Assembly (NCBI GenBank): GCA_029834535.1
Contig: JAQMWT010000238.1
Span: 1-64,000, forward strand
From: Chrysophaeum taylorii
Taxonomy: Eukaryota; Sar; Pelagophyceae; Pelagomonadales; Pelagomonadaceae
Direction of reading: 5' to 3'
Length of the DNA stretch: 64,000 bases
Positions 21,301 to 32,082 of this stretch are shown here, piece by piece. The position numbers were made by a program, and so were the translations under genes. The notes beneath the pieces were generated by a model. The model saw nothing but the letters and a program-made list of their open reading frames with translations. It was not told the origin of the DNA and made no database searches. Numbering within the stretch: position 1 is the stretch's first letter; each line of letters starts with the position of its first letter.

Positions 21301-22427
21301 ATTCGCTTTGGCGCATGTGGACAATGCATTGGAAAGCAGAGTCGACTAAGCATGGCTTCGAAAGAGACCCAATGGCGATGTTCGTGTAGTTGCGCACGCT
21401 ACCGTCGGAACACGTGAATGACTTGAAATGCTGATTGAAGAGATCGTAAAATGCCTCGTTGATGGTCTCGGTCTGGCTTAGCACGACGCGCCGGCCCTGG
21501 AGACACGCGTACTTGACACCACTCACGATGTTGACTTTCTGAACGTCACAATCCTCTGGAAAGTCGGAGAGATTAAACAAGCCCTGGTGGTCTTCGTCGA
21601 TAAGCCCATCGCACTGCAACAGGCGCGACATTGAATCGTCGTCACTTTCGTCGATGATAAGCTTGTACCGCGGCGGCGCGTTATCGTCGTCGAAATAACC
21701 GCCGCCATCGTTCAACGCTTCAGCTACAATTTCAAGCGAGTTCCGTAGCGTCACCTCGATTGACGTGGCCGAATCGCCGAGCACGGCCCGCACAAACGTA
21801 TCGACGATCTTCCGGAAGCACGCCTCGTCGACGCCGCTGAAGTTGCGCTCGAGAGAGCGCACGATCGCGTCCGGAGAAGTTTTGAACACATCAGTTCGGG
21901 AGGCGTCGCGTCGCAGCTGTTTGAGGAAATACATGAAGTCGCGAAGTCCGAAGAAATTTTCAAACCAGGGGGCTTTACCATCTTGATTTTTGAGGAGAGA
22001 CGTGTACGCGCGACACGCGCCGTCGACGAGCCGACCGACGGTGACACCTTGCCCCATGCCAACTATCGGCTGTGACGGCGGTGGCACGGTGCGTGCATCG
22101 AACAAGCACCCAAGCGCAATGCTGCGGAGCTCGGCGAAGTCAGGTTCAGCTCGCAGCAAGCAGACGCAACGATTACTCTTGGCCGCGTCGAGGACGTGGT
22201 TGCTGATGGCAACAAAGCTCACTGAGGACCGCGTCGACATGTGGCCCTCGAGATAGTAATGCAACACCTTCAGCGATTCCTGTTCCTCTTCGGGCAGACC
22301 GGCCTCGTCCATGAAAACGAGCGTCTGCAATACGGAATGGTCTTGGCGTTCCTGGCGGGCGACGGCGCGCTTGAAGACACTCTCGATTTCAGTGGACGTG
22401 CTTAGCCTCGAGCACTGGTAATGGAAC
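15386..22427 (-). other. RNF213-like gene, 3' exon: AAA4 Walker B, E3-like region, zinc finger, IQ-like motif, membrane segment
   Basis: Starts with FHYQCSRLSTSTEI and the AAA4 Walker B LVFMDEAGLPEEE (about 22290-22316), with SNHVLDAAKSNRC after it. A long helical region follows, in the place of the RNF213 E3 shell; no RING Cys/His series is present. At about 17739-17862 a compact finger reads CRYCPHCQRVVERIAGCTSM, then ICGRDYHGN and GGCGRPFNW, like an IBR/RING2-type metal site. AIQRWWHAKCVQDSR (about 15917-15965) is IQ-like. A 20-residue hydrophobic segment GVLALVGVVIMLLVLFAAFA (about 15690-15755) is a likely membrane anchor, leaving about 110 residues to the stop at 15386. Confidence 0.85.
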
Positions 22428-25400
22428 CTGCACAGATAACAAGGATTTTTTGTTACTCCGCCGCCATTTGTTTTTTCAGAGAGACAAGAAGATGATGGCT
22501 AGTGGGTAAAGCTATTCGAGACCATATACTAGCGGATTCCAATTCGACGCTGGATTACGCGCGGTTCGAGGCGCGGCATATTCCGATAGAATTCCTCGCG
22601 TGACTCCTCGCCGTTCGCGTTGTTGGTGATTATGTTGACCGACAGTGTCTTCGACGACCCAGGCGGTCCGATGATTATGAGGGGGGTGCGCGAAAGTGCG
22701 CAAACTAGCCTGCGCCCAAGTTACGTAGCGTCACTTCGTCGTCGTCGTCGTTTCACACTTGAAATACATAAAAAACTGTCACAGGCGCGTTCTTTTTTTC
22801 GAGTTGGACACTGAAACTCGCGTCATGAAGACATTCTCTTTGAGACCTGTGGTATGGGCGATACCCGAAGGTGTGTTGGTGTGTAGGATGATACGGTCGA
22901 GCGCCGTCTCGAGGGCCGCGTCCAATTTCAAATCCTGATACGCTTCACTCGGCAGCTCTTCAAGCCGCCGCGAAAATTGCGATCTGTATTCAGGACCCAG
23001 CCTGAGGTAGTACACGACAGCGACAGTAAGCAGCACGGCTCTCCGGCGAGAGTCCTCGCCGTCGCCCACGACGGCTTTCCAAGCCGCGAAGAAATCAACG
23101 AGCGTAAAGACACGCTGAATGTCGCGTAATGATACGACCGAGTGTGCGCGCGATTTCGCTTCACTTCGCAAACAATCCTGCCCTCCCGACTGGTGGTCAT
23201 GCGCCGCGAGCTGCTCCTCGATGTGTGTCTCCGCAAACTCCCGAATAGCCTGCTGCGACGTTGAAATGAGCTCGGTGGTCGCTGCGCGATCGAGGTCCGC
23301 AATGCGCGGGTTGGTGGAAGCAAGCATTTCAAGACGCATTTTGATAAACTCCTTTTCCGCGTCAGGATCAAGAGACCCATAGTTGAACTTAATGCGGTGG
23401 AGCGTCGCCGGGAGATCGTGTACTCGATAGTGCCCCGAAGCCCAGTCTTTCCCGAGGTCTGTGTGGCGAAGGACCCCCCCTTGCGCCGTGGCAAGCGTCC
23501 GAGCAGGGTTGCACGCCGCTATCACGACAACATTCGAAGGCAGCGGCTGTCCAAGCACCGAGTGATCGACGAGAGCCTCCTTGAAGAGGCCCACGACGGA
23601 TGACGTGTTGACCTCATCCAAAAAAACAACCACCTTCGCGGAGCTGTCATGCACCAGGTGGGCCCTGTCGATTATCTCTCGGAAACGCTCGACGACATCG
23701 TCCACGGTGAGAGCCGCGTGTACGTTCAACTCAAAGAATAGTTGAACGAGGCGAGCCTCGGCGAACCAACGCAGTAGTCGCGCGCAAGCCTGGGGGTCGT
23801 TGACACGTTGTTCGATCTCTTGGCGCGCGGCGTCGATCGCTGCCTTTTCCGGCTGTTCGTACAAAACCCCGCGGTCCTGCGCGGCCTTGACGAGATCGGC
23901 AGCTAGTGTCACCGAGACTCCCGCAATGTCACCTTTCAGTAGACCGTTTTCGAGGCAGCGCGCGGGATTGTAGTCGTAACCGTCGTCGTGGGGAATTAAT
24001 TCGACGAGGCCCTCGAGCACGCGGCGGGTCTCGGCTTGTGCGGCGGTGAGAGCAGCAGTATTCATCAAAATTGAGTACATTTTCGTGAGAGCCGTCTTCG
24101 AGACGCCCGTTTCGCCCTCCATGATGCACGGCACGTTGCACGCTATGCGCTCGTGGATGCTGAGAAGTTTGAGAGTGAAATCGAGTGTTAGCACGAAGTT
24201 GTTCTCGTCGATGGCTGCGATCCGACCCCGCGCATCAAGGGGGAGACCCATCGCGCGCGAGAGGTATGTGTCCAAGACTGAGCGACTATTCACATCTATT
24301 GGGATCTCGAAGCCGAGGGCTTCGAATTCCGCGCGCGTCGTGGGGTCGATCAAGTCTGGTGCGCTGCTAATAACACCAAAGGTCGGTCCCTCCGGTCCCG
24401 TCATGTCGTAAATGAGCTGCTTGTGGTCTTCATTCCGCCACGTCCGGCGATGATTCTCGCTGAGCGCCACGCTGACTTCCTCGAGCATGGTCCTCATGAG
24501 GGTCGAGCCGAGATTGTCGTGCGACTCGTTGTAGTTGAACTCTGGCGACTCATCGAATACCTTGACTCGGCGGTGCAGATAGAAGATCCAGTACTTCTGG
24601 AGTAGCTTACCACCACCGACAACGTGGGGTGGCATGTAACCTGGGGAACGCTCGAAAAATGTGAGATTGTCTTGCGCCCACATATGCAATACGTGATGTC
24701 AAAAGAACACACGAAATCAAGTGTTAGAGAGCTTGGACTCTGCATGTTGCGTTGAAGGTACGCCCGGCATTCGTCGTCAGAAAGCTCGCCATCGAGATCG
24801 AACGTTTGACTGACAGGGAGCATGGCCGCCGCCGTGGCGAAGGCGTTATTGAGCGCCTCGAGATCCGCCGACGCTGTCGAAATGTAGCTACCGCGGCTCT
24901 CACTTCGTGGCGCACACAGAGCCTGCATCACAGGCACAAGTTCGACACGCAATTCGACACCAATCACAATCAAGTGCACATCCTGCGCAGTCAAAAGGCG
25001 ATCCCGCACTTCGGCTTCCGCCGCGTGGCTTGTCTCGCCATCGGTAAGACAAATAATCCACGTCTCGGCGTCGTCAGCAGACGCTAAAATGGACGCATGG
25101 AGGTTCAATGCAGCGCGGAGACCCAACCACATCTCAGTCCCACCGCCACGACATTCCCGTTCAGCATCGATGACAGTTCGAATTCGCGCTCTCGCGTGCG
25201 AACCAGCAGCCCCCATACCTTGAAAAGGCACCGGGATTGTCGCATCGGATGCAAATCGAACTAGGCCGAACATGTCACCATCGTTCATGTGCGTATCAAA
25301 GATTCTCAACATGTTGTCGGCGGCCACCATTTTCTTATGGCCAGACATGCTGCCGCTGTCATCGATAACGAAGCAAACCCGTTTTACTCGCGTCCGGTTG

Positions 25401-28400
25401 TTGAACTTGCGGTTGATCGTACCATCCGTGTAGGCGCGCAAGTACTTGCAGACACGTTGGATGTCACCGTCGACGTCGAAGGCCGCAGGGAGATCGACAA
25501 CGGAGCCCAGGTAGTGCAGGAGCGGGACTGTGTGCAACATCCAGGTGTCGATTTCGTCAAGTTCTTCATTCCTCGATCCAGAGATGCCGAGAAACTTGCG
25601 ACGACGTTGATCGTCACCGAAAGCATGGCCATGGAGTGCCGGCAGTTCGACCAAGACCCGCCACCGGGAGTTTGCGGGGACTTCGAAGCGCAAACCAGTT
25701 GTGTCATCACTGACACACCCGAGCACCAAGAGGGCATAGAAGAAAGACTCGATGCTAGACATGCGATCGCGCCACGCGTCTTCGTCCGCGTAAAAGCCGA
25801 GCTGGACTTGAAAGCACAAGGCGACCTCGTTGGACACAGTTGACGCGATAGCACGGACAAGTCGTTGAATCAACGTCGCCATTGTGCATGTTTCGTAAAT
25901 GGGCACAACACATGTCTGGACCCCAGTAGCCTTGAGGTCTTCAATGCGCTTGCGCATGGCGTGCGTCTTTCCGGCACCAGGCTCGGAGGATGCAAAGACA
26001 GACACCTCGGCGATCGAGATGTCATCGACGACGAGCCTCGAGTACGCACGACGAGAGTCAGCATGCGACGGCAAAATAGTGGCGCGCTGCGCTTCCCATT
26101 CTTGGACGCGGACCCAGGGAGACGGCTGCAAGATCGAATCCGCGCCCTCGATACAGTTCAGGTTGACGTTGTCGGCCTCGCGGCATGATAGAAGAAACTT
26201 GACTACAAGTTCCTGACACATCGTGGAGAGCCTGTCGACGTAGACGATCGAAAATGTTCGCGCTGTGCCGTAGTGCCGAGCACGCTGCAAGAAAAGGCCG
26301 AGCTCCGCCGTCCTCGTACCAGCGACGCGGTCGCAAACAAACAATTCGAAGCCTTCGGGAAGGCGCGGAGCGTAAATCCACAGAAGAAGTCGCAAGAGAT
26401 CGGCGTGGTGTTGACCAATCTTGTGGATGACGATGCCGTTGCTAGCTCGCCGCTCCGCGATAATCGTTGATGGACGTGTTGGCAAGGGCGGCGACCCCAT
26501 CTTGACGTGCCAGTCTTGGATAAAACGACCGACATCGGCCGGCCAGCCGAGCAAATCAAGGTTGGCGTCCTCGACACTGGTCACGAGTGCGCTTTCGACG
26601 GCGCGCCTCGATGCGCTCACAGATGCTTCGTCGTTCTGAGTCACGCGACTCAGGGCACGGCACAGCTCGTCGACGACTGGCGACGATTTATTATACCGGA
26701 TGAGTTTCTTGAGTTCTAGAGATTCACGCGTCGAATAGAAAAGCAGAAGTGGGAATTTCGAACGATTGGCGTCGAGCTCGGCCTGGCACGCGGCAAGCAA
26801 GTCCTCGCATTCCTTGACCTCTTGCGCGACCTCGACCTCAGTCCTGCGCAGAACCGGGATTGTCATCGCATCGATGTCGTCGAATTTGGGGTGACCGTGA
26901 AGGCGAAGGCTGAGAGCACATTCTGAGAAGCGCCGGATTGAGTGGTGCTGCGCGAGGAAGGCCTGGATGGGCAGCGTCTTGGCCTTGGCGTCGTGCTGGA
27001 CAAAGCCGAGGCGGGTGATCATGTCGTCGAGTTCAGTGCCCGCAAGTTGGACGACGTGGCTTGGGTCGGCGAGTGACGTATAGGCCAGCTTAAGCCGCAG
27101 GTTGTCGTCGTCGTGATTGCTGCAGATCGAGTAGTAGCCATTCTCAACGACGGCACGGAATTCGTCAAAGGCGGTGCTCACGTCGCCCATGCCGCGCGTA
27201 AACCAGACGCGCACTTGTATTATGTTCCTTTGGATCGTTTCGAGTTCGCGGAATGCGGTCTTGCAGCCAGCTTCAGCAATGACTCGGTGGCCCCGAAGGG
27301 AAGAGAGGAGCTCGGAAAGGCCAGCCCACCCGTGGTACTGGGAGAGTACGGAGACGTATCGAACAGCTGGGGCGAGTTCATCGAGGACGTCGGACTCATA
27401 GGCCTCACCCTGAAGCAAGTTTGTGACGTTCTCGTACTCGTCGTTAAAGCGGCGGAGGCCTTCGACACCGGTCCATTGCTTCTCGCGGCGGACGAACGTC
27501 CAGACGTCAGACGTACGAGCCAACGTCTCGAAGAGCCGCAGGTAACTCAGGATATCATCATCTTGGCGGTTTGGCTCGGGCGATGTAGCGGCAGACCCGA
27601 GTGCAAGCTCGAGCTGCATTGCCAGCTGACGGCAATCGTTGATGCCGGCCGACTTCATCAGGTCGTTTTGAAGTACGGCGACCACCTCCGCGAGATGCGC
27701 AAAGGATTGATCGCCATTAGAGACGCAAGCGAAGCTGTATTGACGCAAGCATTCTAGGAATTTATGGCAGGGATTTTCGAGCTTCGCCAGCTGGATGACG
27801 ATCCTGATGTTCTCGAGGGCCCGCTCCAGGTCGACGCCTCCCGGCAGAAGGTTGGGGAAGGCGCCTACGGTTTGTAGCTCCTCATCGATGCTTTGCATCT
27901 GCGCTGCGGCGTTGCGGAGGTCCTCGAAGCGCGCGCCACTCTCGCTGAAGAGCGTGGCCAGGTCGCTCTTGGCATCGTTAACTGCGATGGCGAAAGCATC
28001 GAATGCTTGCGCCGATCGGGTTCCGCGGCGGAGGTCCAGATAGTGCTCGAAAAGCGAGCTGGTATGCCACGAAAAGTACTCGATGACCTCGAAGCACTCC
28101 GCATATTTGTGCCTCCAAGCTTTAACGTTCTCGATGTCGTCTCGGATAGTCGCGAGCCCGAGCGAGTCGAGCTCTTGAGATCGCTGCTTGCAGCCGTCGT
28201 CGTCGGCAGCGTACCTCCGGAGAGTCGCGTCGACAGTTCTTTCGATCTGAACAGCATGCCGATCGAGAACGCGAGCGACGGCCACCAACTTGTCGTCACT
28301 TCGGAAATTGGTGGCTTCTATTGCAGCGTTGATCTGCTCCTCGCGGGCGGACGAGGCCGCTTCGAGGACTTCAACCTCCGGTCCGCCGTACTTAACCAAA

Positions 28401-30797
28401 GCCTTTAGAGTTTCCCGCACATCAGATCCGAGAAAAACTCGAAGCTCCGCGCCCGAGACGTCGTACGACTTGACGCGGTCCGCCCAAGTGACGACCAGCT
28501 GGCGGAACTTCTCCACATGGCCTCGCATCTCGTCTAGGGAACCAGCGCCAACGAGGGCGAAGATTGGCTCGAAGAACTGCGCGTCCAACGTGATTACTTG
28601 GTCTACAGTGTGAGGCCAGAAGCGCACACAGTGCTTCGCGAGAGCACGACGCGCAAGCGACATAGCAGTGGACCCTGAGCGGCTCGCGCCCAGGACGGTG
28701 CACGCGCCTTGGATAACCTTTAATGATGGCGCTTCTGGCGTCGCGAGCTTTTCGGCAAGAGCGTCAAACAACGCTGCTTGGAATTGGTTGTTCTGGTCGA
28801 GACGTTCGATTTTGTCGAGCAAACCGAAGGAGCGCGGAACGTGTTTCCAGACATCGTCCACCATCTTTGAATCCCAAGCTTGTTTCACAATCGCAGGAGC
28901 GGCTTCGACAAATCCCGGGGATTGCGATAAGCGTGGATAGTCAGCGACAGCACGTGCGAACTTCGCAAACATGGCTCTTGAGCCAAACCTAAGGCTTCGC
29001 ATAAAAATCGAAATCACAAATTTCGGTGGAACGGGCGTTTGCGACTCGACCTCAGAAAAAAGAGATAGCCAATCCCTGATGTCGCCGCGTTTGCCGAATT
29101 CGTCCTTGTTGTCCGAATTGACCGAGCAAATATATGTCGTGAATATAATTTCGATGTTATCGGAGGCAACGAGTGTTGACCGTGCAAGCTCGGCCATGTG
29201 CCTCGCTTTGATGATCGCTTCTGACGCAGACACCTTCGTCACAGCGCAACTCCTTATCTCTTTTCTTAAGTTGTGCTCTTTTTCGAATGCGAGGGCGACA
29301 AGTCCAATCAGCGAGCTCCAACCCGAAGATTCCGAGTATTCGAACCGGTCGACAAGTGCTTTTGTCCATTGATCCTTCGGTGGCAGCGAATGAAGCATGT
29401 CAAGGGCCATCTCGCGGGTTATCTTCGACAAGGTGGCCAGCTTCACCTCGACAATCTTGACATTTTGCTCCATGTTTAATTGTGCTACGTACGTAGCGTG
29501 GCCTGCAAAATGCTCGACAAGGCCAAGCAGCTTGTCGAGCGTATTCGCTGCCTGAAGGAACGTGCTGCAGACTTGCGCCGGAGACAGTATCATCTCAAAG
29601 GCTTCTGTTATCTTGGCGTCTACCGTGGAGCACTCAAAGTTTTGGCTCCAGAACTTCCAGAATTGCGGCCACGATTCGGAATTGCGCCGCGCGCAATTGC
29701 CGTAGATCCATCCGACGCACACCATGTCCGGACGATCACGAGAAGCCTCCATCGCCGCGAACAAGTAGCGCTCAATGCACTTGCCAAAAACGCCAAGCAG
29801 CGCGTCGTTGCTAAACGGTGCCTGGTCGCCGAGGGTAAAGGAGTCGATGCTTTTATGGACAAAATTCCGGAGGCGAGCGATTCCCCATACTACCCCGGTT
29901 TGCTTTTCGAACACGAGCACAATCGACACGAGCAACCCGAGCAACGTGATATCGTCGAGACACCAATGCGATTCATCATCACTAAAAAGCTTGAGAACGG
30001 CGTCGAGTTCTGGCCCCGCCTGCTGCGTGTTCATGTCACTGTGGGCCGAATGGACATCCTCGCACAGTTGATTTACCTACACGTATTTTATTCAAGCGCG
30101 TAGACATTCACAGCACACGTACCTTGCCCAGGTTCAACTCCGAAAGTCGTCGCGGACTGTTGTCGAGGTGTTTGCGCAGGCGCCCGGCGAGGTCGAAGTC
30201 GAGGCTGGAAGACCTGAACAATTTCCCAACTGCCTTCCAACCCTGCTTCGCCGCATCAATAACATCAATACCGAATTTGGGAAGCGATGTGATGCTCGAC
30301 CCACTGCTGTTTCCTGGCACCCTGCGCGACGCTGCTGAATCTTTTTTGGTTTCTTCCACTTTAGTGTCTTTGGCCTTGGTTTCTTCGTCGAACGCCCTGC
30401 CAGATTGCAGATATGCGCTTGCGGACTTGGAGCGAGCGAGGTGCTTTCTCAGCTGGCAGCTGTCCTCTTCCTTGATTACAATGACAGGAATCTTTGCTCC
30501 ATCCACGAGCGTGCGTTGCTCCTCATCCGAGAGCGTCACCGGCGAGCTCACCAGTAAGCCCGCGCACTTCGCCTGTTGCGCTCGCTCCAGAAGCTTATCG
30601 ACGCCGATCTTTCCCGACACCTCTTTTTTGATCAGCATGACGCTGCCTTCCTTTGGGTGCTCGTTGCTGACTATCGTGAAAATTGGACGCAGAGGGTCCC
30701 ACCCCACCCCGAACGAGTCGCCCCAGATCGACAGCGCGGCGTGGCATTGCGAGTCTTCGTCGTGCAGAAAGATCCCAATTTGAACTCGCTTGCTCAT
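15386..30797 (-). CDS. giant RNF213-like AAA+ protein with VWA domain, zinc finger, IQ-like motif and C-terminal membrane segment
   Basis: I join exons 30797-30123 (tentative), 30076-24739, 24670-22822, 22709-22563 and 22427-15386. The last four are in frame across all junctions, 14,334 nt or 4,777 residues from the Met at 30034. With the 5' exon the product is about 5,016 residues, close to the size of vertebrate RNF213 (about 5,200). RNF213 proteins are dynein-like hexa-AAA ATPases with ubiquitin-ligase activity acting on lipid droplets and intracellular pathogens. Matches seen: FLDEVNTSSVVGLFKEALVD and CNPAR (AAA3 Walker B and sensor), GPPGSSKT and FMDEAGLPEEE (AAA4). A VWA domain sits between the second and third P-loops, and a membrane segment lies near the C-terminus; I know neither from animal RNF213. 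No C3HC4 RING is visible. It could be a membrane-anchored ATPase and E3; that is inference. Confidence 0.85.
22428..22562 (-). other. proposed 135-nt GC-AG intron 3
   Basis: The exon end CTCGAACC (22563) and exon start G-TTCCATTACCAG (22427) give RLEPFHYQCSRLSTSTEI, the expected family sequence. The donor is GCGCGTAAT (GC) and the acceptor TATCTGTGCAG followed by G. A canonical alternative (GTAATC at 22558 to CCAG at 22415) keeps frame but loses FHYQ. Confidence 0.5.
22563..22709 (-). other. RNF213-like gene, 147-bp exon with AAA4 Walker A
   Basis: A 49-codon exon, too short to be seen as an independent frame. It reads LVCALSRTPLIIIGPPGSSK and then TLSVNIITNNANGEE, ending in MPRLEP. The P-loop GPPGSSKT is the AAA4 Walker A of the RNF213 family, so without this exon the ATPase would be incomplete. 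Confidence 0.8.
22710..22821 (-). other. proposed 112-nt GC-AG intron 2
   Basis: Joining ATGAC (exon end 22822) to G-CTAGTTTGC (exon start 22709) restores ENVFMTLVCALSRTPLIIIG, which follows RNF213 family sequence without a gap. The only donor giving the right phase is GC (GCGAGTTTC); the acceptor is GCGCAG followed by G. Nearby GT donors do not keep frame with any available acceptor. Confidence 0.55.
22822..24670 (-). other. RNF213-like gene, exon with AAA3
   Basis: Contains the most diagnostic AAA unit. Walker A is CIMEGETGVSKTALTKMYSI (about 24090-24135; vertebrate RNF213 has GETGCGKT here). Walker B and following helix are VVVFLDEVNTSSVVGLFKEA (about 23580-23635), then VVVIAACNPAR (about 23499-23530). 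The exon ends in GLKENVFMT, the run leading into AAA4. The conserved Lys-Thr and Asp-Glu suggest active ATP binding and hydrolysis. Confidence 0.85.
24671..24738 (-). other. proposed 68-nt intron 1 of the RNF213-like gene
   Basis: On the minus strand the frame with LQRNMQ must change to the one with NLTFFERSPGYMPP. The only AG downstream of the last stop in the second frame (ending at 24671) fixes the acceptor at phase 1. A phase-1 GT donor lies at 24738 after CATGCAGA, with a CTCTCTAACACTTGAT branch-like stretch inside. A sequencing frameshift is the alternative. Confidence 0.5.
24739..30076 (-). other. RNF213-like gene, large exon with N-terminal arm, first P-loop and VWA domain
   Basis: Numbering is from the Met at 30034. 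Residues 1 to about 1250 are helical, rich in Leu, Glu and Asp, as in the RNF213 arm or stalk. Around residue 1230-1300 FELFVCDRVAGTRTAELGLF resembles the segment before AAA2. A P-loop FASSEPGAGKTHAMRK lies at about residue 1350, and FFYALLVLGCVSDD follows. At about 1548-1700 is a VWA domain: VCFVIDDSGSMSGHKK (complete MIDAS D-x-S-x-S), GGGTEMWLG and ICLTDGE. VWA domains paired with AAA+ rings occur in midasin and Mg-chelatase subunits, where they bind metal and partners. The exon should end at 24739 (see intron 24671-24738). Confidence 0.8.
30123..30797 (-). other. probable 5' exon of the RNF213-like gene (or separate 230-residue ORF)
   Basis: The frame from the ATG at 30797 begins MSKRVQIGIFLHDEDS. 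If unspliced it stops at 30108, 73 bp before the Met at 30034. A strong donor (GGCAAG then GTACGTG, exon end 30123) and an acceptor (GTGTAG, exon start 30076) would remove 46 nt including that stop and join in frame. The segment WGDSFGVGWDPLRP loosely recalls CBM20 starch-binding modules, which RNF213 carries near its N-terminus. A later part (GVDKLLERAQQAKCAGLLV, then IPVIVIKEED) is PA-domain-like. The frame stays open upstream to 31316, so the true start could be one of the Mets near 31270. Confidence 0.45.
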
Positions 30798-31316
30798 CGT
30801 CGATTGAGCTCGGAAGATCCTCGTACATACAGAGAAGTATCCTGTAGAGTCCGCGTGTTCGACACGACGAAGATCCTTCCGAAGATCCTTCAGAAGAAGG
30901 ACGTTGGGGATAGAGAACCGTTGAATTTCATTCGTCCAGGGGTGTGCGAATTGTAATCGAGAGAGCACGCGTGGTCGGTCTCCGGACTCGATGCCGAGCG
31001 ACGGACGACCAGGCGTTACTCGAGCACGAAGATTGTAGAAGGGGGCTCCGAAGAGAGGGAAAGCACGCGCAAAACAAACTTCCCAGCCGAGCCTACCGAC
31101 CTCGCGTGGAAGATTGGAGTTGGCAGCACCGTTGCCGACTCGTTCGGAGTTCCAGCCCCAAACTCCGAGATGCGGCGGCGATACTCGAAAGTCTCCAGAG
31201 AGGTGCGCGCACACGCTTAGTCCGATATTCTCGTAAAGCCGCGCTGCATCCTCCTCCTTCGGTTCCGGCATCATACTCAACCCCAAGTTTCCTCGCCCCC
31301 CAATAAAAAAAAACAT

Positions 31317-32015
31317 CTACCTCGTACAGTGGACCAAGTGGCCCGGTCGCTGGTCGTCCCCGTAGCCCCCTCTCCGGTTGGCGTGCACAATGCGCTTGGC
31401 CTTGCAGTGGGGAAACCCCAGAAAGGCGAAGAGAGTGTCAAAGGCCTTGAGGCTGAAGGTTTCGAGCGGAAACAATGCGGTAGCGTTTGGCCGCTGTTCG
31501 TGGAAGCGCCGGAGGAGCTGTGTCTCCTTCGCGAGGACATCCGGCGCGGGCCGGAACCCCCGTGCCATATCTCGGGACTTGAGCTGCTGGTCGAGTCGCG
31601 TCCGCATTGTCAGAATAAATCGAGCTTTAGGAAACACTTCGACGAGAAATTCGAGGACCTCGGCAGAATTGTAACGGATTTCCTTGAAGCCGGTGTGCGT
31701 CGCGTTCGAGCCCACGAGTTCCTGGACCCAGCACATAAATTTCCTGCGGTCCATCGACCCATGCTTCCACGCAGGCCCTTTCATTCGCTGCGTCTTCTCC
31801 AATTTTCTGTACACATCCATCACCTCGCTCAAAATCCCAAAGTGCTCGCCCTGGACATCGACCGACGGGAGAGCGTTCACCATCCGCAGCACGCTCGTCG
31901 AGCCTGACCGACCTGTCCCGAGGATCAGGATCCACTTGCGGCGCCGGCACCACACCTCGGCGGCGCTGCTGCTGGCGCAAACCGCGGTAATAATAAGGGT
32001 ATGAAGCCTCATCAT
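31317..32015 (-). CDS. putative secreted or Golgi sulfotransferase
   Basis: The protein has 232 residues from the ATG-ATG at 32015. Residues 1-18 (MRLHTLIITAVCASSSA) are a signal peptide or short anchor. The PAPS 5'-phosphosulfate loop is clear: WILILGTGRSGSTSVLRMVN (about 28-47). FKEIRYNSAEVLEFLVEVFP, then ARFILTMRTRLDQQLKS (about 108-145), matches the 3'-phosphate region with its Arg. Such enzymes transfer sulfate from PAPS to carbohydrates or tyrosines in the Golgi; the acceptor is unknown. At 232 residues it is short for the family but both PAPS motifs are complete. It starts 67 bp from the divergent Cys-rich gene, so one short intergenic region must serve both promoters. Confidence 0.8.
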   Translation of the reverse strand: MMRLHTLIITAVCASSSAAEVWCRRRKWILILGTGRSGSTSVLRMVNALPSVDVQGEHFGILSEVMDVYRKLEKTQRMKGPAWKHGSMDRRKFMCWVQELVGSNATHTGFKEIRYNSAEVLEFLVEVFPKARFILTMRTRLDQQLKSRDMARGFRPAPDVLAKETQLLRRFHEQRPNATALFPLETFSLKAFDTLFAFLGFPHCKAKRIVHANRRGGYGDDQRPGHLVHCTR

Positions 32016-32082
32016 ACATACGAGGGTTATGTTTTAGAGTCAACACAAAAACAAGCTTCGTCACCACAAGAGCTCGAATTGG
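32016..32082. promoter_or_regulatory. 67-bp divergent promoter region
   Basis: Lies between the start codons of the sulfotransferase (minus) and the Cys-rich membrane protein (plus). It must hold both 5'UTRs and any core promoter. No TATA box seen. Confidence 0.5.

Noticed and set aside
22512-22703. 63-codon minus frame starting MRTFAHPPHNHRTAW
   Set aside because: Wrong frame of the small exon; the adjacent frame gives the GPPGSSKT P-loop.
24494-24738. Extension of the first large exon's frame to 24494
   Set aside because: It overlaps the other frame that carries conserved sequence (NLTFFERSPGYMPP onward) leading to AAA3, so the last stretch is intron and out-of-frame sequence.
27113-27757. 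214-codon plus-strand frame inside the giant gene
   Set aside because: Antisense shadow of the RNF213-like exon.
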